From NCBI RefSeq assembly GCF_000211855.2, contig NC_015638.1, positions 930,001 through 994,000 on the forward strand: a stretch of DNA of 64,000 bases. Direction: 5' to 3'. This DNA is from Lacinutrix sp. 5H-3-7-4 (GTDB lineage: Bacteria; Bacteroidota; Bacteroidia; Flavobacteriales; Flavobacteriaceae). The position numbers and the translations under genes are program-made. This document shows, in pieces, positions 62,173 through 64,000 of this stretch. Numbering within the stretch: the first letter of the stretch is position 1; the number at the start of each line of letters is the position of its first letter. The notes beneath the pieces were generated by a model, which saw only the letters and a program-made list of their open reading frames with translations, was not told the origin of the DNA and searched no databases.

Positions 62173-63266
62173 TGAGCGAGCAAAAAAGTATATATAAAAC
62201 AACTATAACCATTGGTTTTTTACTTGCCTTAATATTACCTAATATTATTTTGTTTTCTGGAGCAGAAAAAAACCTAACTAATAATGAAAATAGAGCACAA
62301 GCTAATGTGCCAAAATTTAACACAAAACAGCCCATACAATCTATAGGAAAGTTTAAAAATTATTACCTACAAAACTTTGGTTTAAAAACAGTTTTAGTTA
62401 ATAATTATATTAAGCTAAAAACAAATTATCTAAATGAAAACCCAATACCTAATCGAACTTTAAAAGGTAAAGATGGATGGCACTTTTTAGGTAATGAAAA
62501 TAATAATGTTTTAAACAATAGCTTTGGTAATGATATATTTAAAACTCAAGAGCTTAATAATACTGTTAACTACCTAGTAACAATTAATAATTATTTTAAA
62601 TCTCAAAACATTGCATTTTACTTTGTTATCGCTCCAGATAAAAACAATATTTATCAAGAGTTTTTGCCATATAAACTTAAACAAAATGCAACTAAACTTG
62701 ATGTTTTAAAAAAAGAAATAAAAAAGAAAAGTAACCTAACAGTAATAGATCTTACACAACCATTGCTTAACAATAAAAGCTTAAAACAACTTTACTTTAA
62801 AACCGATACACATTGGAATTTTGATGGTGCATTTATTGGGTATAATTATACAATAGATGTTATAAATAAAGATTTTAATATTGAAAAAACTAAAATACAA
62901 GATTATAAAATTGAACAAGAAAATTATACTGAAGGTGATTTAATAAAAATGATAAATCAGGTTAAAGCAGAAACTTATAATAAATATGCAAAAATTAAAA
63001 AAACTCAGGTAAAAGAAATTTATTCTGAAAAAAATAAAATGAGATTTAAAAATGAAACTAAACAATATAAAATGTTACAGTTTAGAGATTCGTTTGCAAA
63101 TTACTGGTATTCTTTTTTTAATGAAAGTTTTGCTGAAAGCCTATATCTAAAAAAATATACATTTACTAAAGCCGAAATTGAAAGTTTTAAACCAGATATT
63201 GTGATTTTAGAAATTGTAGAACGTAATATAAATTTACTAAGCGAATTAAAACCTTTCAAAAACTAA
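62172..63266 (+). CDS. AlgX/AlgJ-like SGNH acetyltransferase partner
   Basis: Protein of 364 residues with one N-terminal membrane segment (about 13-33) and a periplasmic SGNH-like domain. KGKDGWHFLGNE is the family opening. KTDTHWNFDGAFIGYN holds the catalytic Asp-x-His, and FRDSFANYW the nucleophile Ser (RDSF in place of GDSF). YFVIAPDKNNIYQEFLP is also typical. It would take the acyl group delivered by the MBOAT protein and place it on a glycan. The start codon overlaps the MBOAT stop. A terminator follows at once. Confidence 0.88.
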   Translation: MSEQKSIYKTTITIGFLLALILPNIILFSGAEKNLTNNENRAQANVPKFNTKQPIQSIGKFKNYYLQNFGLKTVLVNNYIKLKTNYLNENPIPNRTLKGKDGWHFLGNENNNVLNNSFGNDIFKTQELNNTVNYLVTINNYFKSQNIAFYFVIAPDKNNIYQEFLPYKLKQNATKLDVLKKEIKKKSNLTVIDLTQPLLNNKSLKQLYFKTDTHWNFDGAFIGYNYTIDVINKDFNIEKTKIQDYKIEQENYTEGDLIKMINQVKAETYNKYAKIKKTQVKEIYSEKNKMRFKNETKQYKMLQFRDSFANYWYSFFNESFAESLYLKKYTFTKAEIESFKPDIVILEIVERNINLLSELKPFKN

Positions 63267-63294
63267 AAAAGCTTCCAAAAATGGAAGCTTTTTT
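63265..63294. terminator. Bidirectional terminator
   Basis: AAAAAAGCTTCCA (63265-63277) pairs with TGGAAGCTTTTTT (63282-63294) around AAAA. It serves the AlgX-like gene (plus) and gdhA (minus). Confidence 0.9.
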
Positions 63295-63314
63295 ATATAA
63301 ATAAGTTGTAATTA

Positions 63315-64000
63315 TTAAACTACACCTTGCGCTAACATAGCATCTGCAACTTTTACAAAACCTGCAATATTTGCACCTTTTACATAATCTACATTACCAT
63401 CTTTATCTGTACCATACTTTACACAAGAAGCATGAATATCATTCATTATTTGGTTTAATTTAGCATCAACCTCTTCTCTCGTCCAGTTATAACGTAACGA
63501 GTTTTGACTCATTTCTAGTCCAGAAGTAGCAACACCACCAGCATTAGATGCTTTACCAGGAGAGAATAATACTTTTGCTTTTTGTAATACTTCAATAGCT
63601 TCTGGAGTTGTAGGCATATTTGCACCTTCTGCAACAGCTATAACTTTATTACTTACTAAAGCTTCAGCTTCTTCTTTATTTAATTCATTTTGAGTTGCAC
63701 ATGGCATAGCCACATCACAATCAACACTCCAAGGTCTTTCACCTTCATGAAAAGTAGCCGAAGAATATTCATTAACATATTCGCTAATTCTTCCTCTTTT
63801 CACATTTTTAAGCTCCATAATAAATGCTAATTTATCTGCATCTATTCCATCTTTATCATGTATATATCCAGAAGAATCAGACATTGTTACAACTTTACCA
63901 CCAAGCTCTGTTGCTTTTTGGCAAGCATATTGCGCAACATTACCAGATCCAGAAATAACAACTGTTTTTCCTTCAAAAGTATCTCCAATTGTTGCTAACA
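63315..64000 (-). CDS. gdhA: NADP-specific glutamate dehydrogenase, N-terminus beyond the window
   Basis: The reading frame on the minus strand continues from the stop at 63315 to the window edge. About 228 C-terminal codons of an expected 447 or so are present. The Rossmann nucleotide motif SGSGNVAQYACQKA is visible near the cut edge, followed by VVTMSDSSGYIHD. PCATQNELN, VAEGANMPTTPEA, FSPGKASNAGGVATS and LNQIMNDIHASC mark the hexameric GdhA family. An internal Met at 63884 is not the start. The enzyme makes glutamate from 2-oxoglutarate and ammonium. Confidence 0.96.
   Translation of the reverse strand, partial: LATIGDTFEGKTVVISGSGNVAQYACQKATELGGKVVTMSDSSGYIHDKDGIDADKLAFIMELKNVKRGRISEYVNEYSSATFHEGERPWSVDCDVAMPCATQNELNKEEAEALVSNKVIAVAEGANMPTTPEAIEVLQKAKVLFSPGKASNAGGVATSGLEMSQNSLRYNWTREEVDAKLNQIMNDIHASCVKYGTDKDGNVDYVKGANIAGFVKVADAMLAQGVV

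Noticed and set aside
63315-63884. Small complete gene of 189 residues.
   Set aside because: The frame continues upstream to the window edge with the GdhA nucleotide-binding motif, so it is the 3' part of gdhA.

Overview
The window is an AT-rich chromosomal segment from a member of the Bacteroidetes, most likely a marine Flavobacteriaceae. The evidence is -7 promoter boxes of the TAnnTTTG type, no Shine-Dalgarno leaders, type IX secretion (PorZ and two large proteins with Por-type C-terminal sorting domains), lipoproteins with acidic residues right after the lipobox Cys, TonB-dependent receptors with a carboxypeptidase-regulatory N-domain, DUF4270, a short AtpC and a zinc-less DksA/TraR protein. 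I found no tRNA, rRNA, insertion sequence, prophage or CRISPR array. No gene-free stretch exceeds about 215 bases; the longest are 5333-5545, 24570-24768, 49661-49842 and 3997-4171.

Layout. 1-5.5 kb (minus strand): an M23 peptidase cut by the window edge, tryptophan 2,3-dioxygenase, a DUF3108 protein, 4-hydroxyphenylpyruvate dioxygenase and homogentisate dioxygenase; together an aromatic amino acid catabolic block. 5.5-9.6 kb (minus): a patatin/outer-membrane-barrel protein and uvrC. 9.7-12.6 kb (plus): retropepsin-like protease, rimK, a succinylglutamate desuccinylase/aspartoacylase-family protein and 5-formyl-THF cyclo-ligase; the first three look like a protein-modification module. 12.6-14.5 kb: a PAS histidine kinase broken by one in-frame TAG, and a single-domain response regulator. 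14.5-19.8 kb (minus): lspA, a DUF4097-like protein, dksA/traR-like, ileS. 19.9-24.6 kb (minus): radA, an esterase-fold protein that lacks the nucleophile Ser, a YbhN-like membrane protein, panD, panC. 24.8-29.1 kb (plus): a half-length glycogen-synthase-like protein, a DUF4270 lipoprotein, glmS.

29.2-33.6 kb (plus): a TonB-dependent receptor paired with an SGNH/GDSL lipoprotein. 33.8-35.6 kb: atpD and atpC, separated by a 63-base array of 7-base repeats. 35.7-36.9 kb: an unrecognised secreted protein and an orphan UmuD. 37.0-44.3 kb: a biotin cluster (bioF, DUF2007, bioD, bioA, a ketoacyl synthase, a secreted alpha/beta hydrolase, bioB) in which no bioC or cytoplasmic bioH is visible. 44.4-46.3 kb: a JmjC-like cupin, a small outer-membrane barrel, recX. 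46.3-55.2 kb: two adjacent T9SS-secreted multidomain proteins sharing a C-terminal module of about 620 residues, with long stretches of identical DNA. 55.2-60.7 kb (minus): a TonB receptor, recO and porZ, a component of the secretion system that should export those two proteins. 60.7-63.3 kb: an MBOAT O-acyltransferase with its AlgX/AlgJ-like partner. The window ends inside gdhA (minus).

No single locus is a clear new defence or mobile system. The best leads are the KAS-containing biotin cluster, the RloA/RimK/AstE-type operon, the tandem T9SS duplication, two apparent pseudo-enzymes (GT5 half-protein and Ser-less esterase), the nonsense-interrupted kinase, the heptamer array between atpD and atpC, and three genes whose promoter boxes lie 5-6 bases from the start codon.
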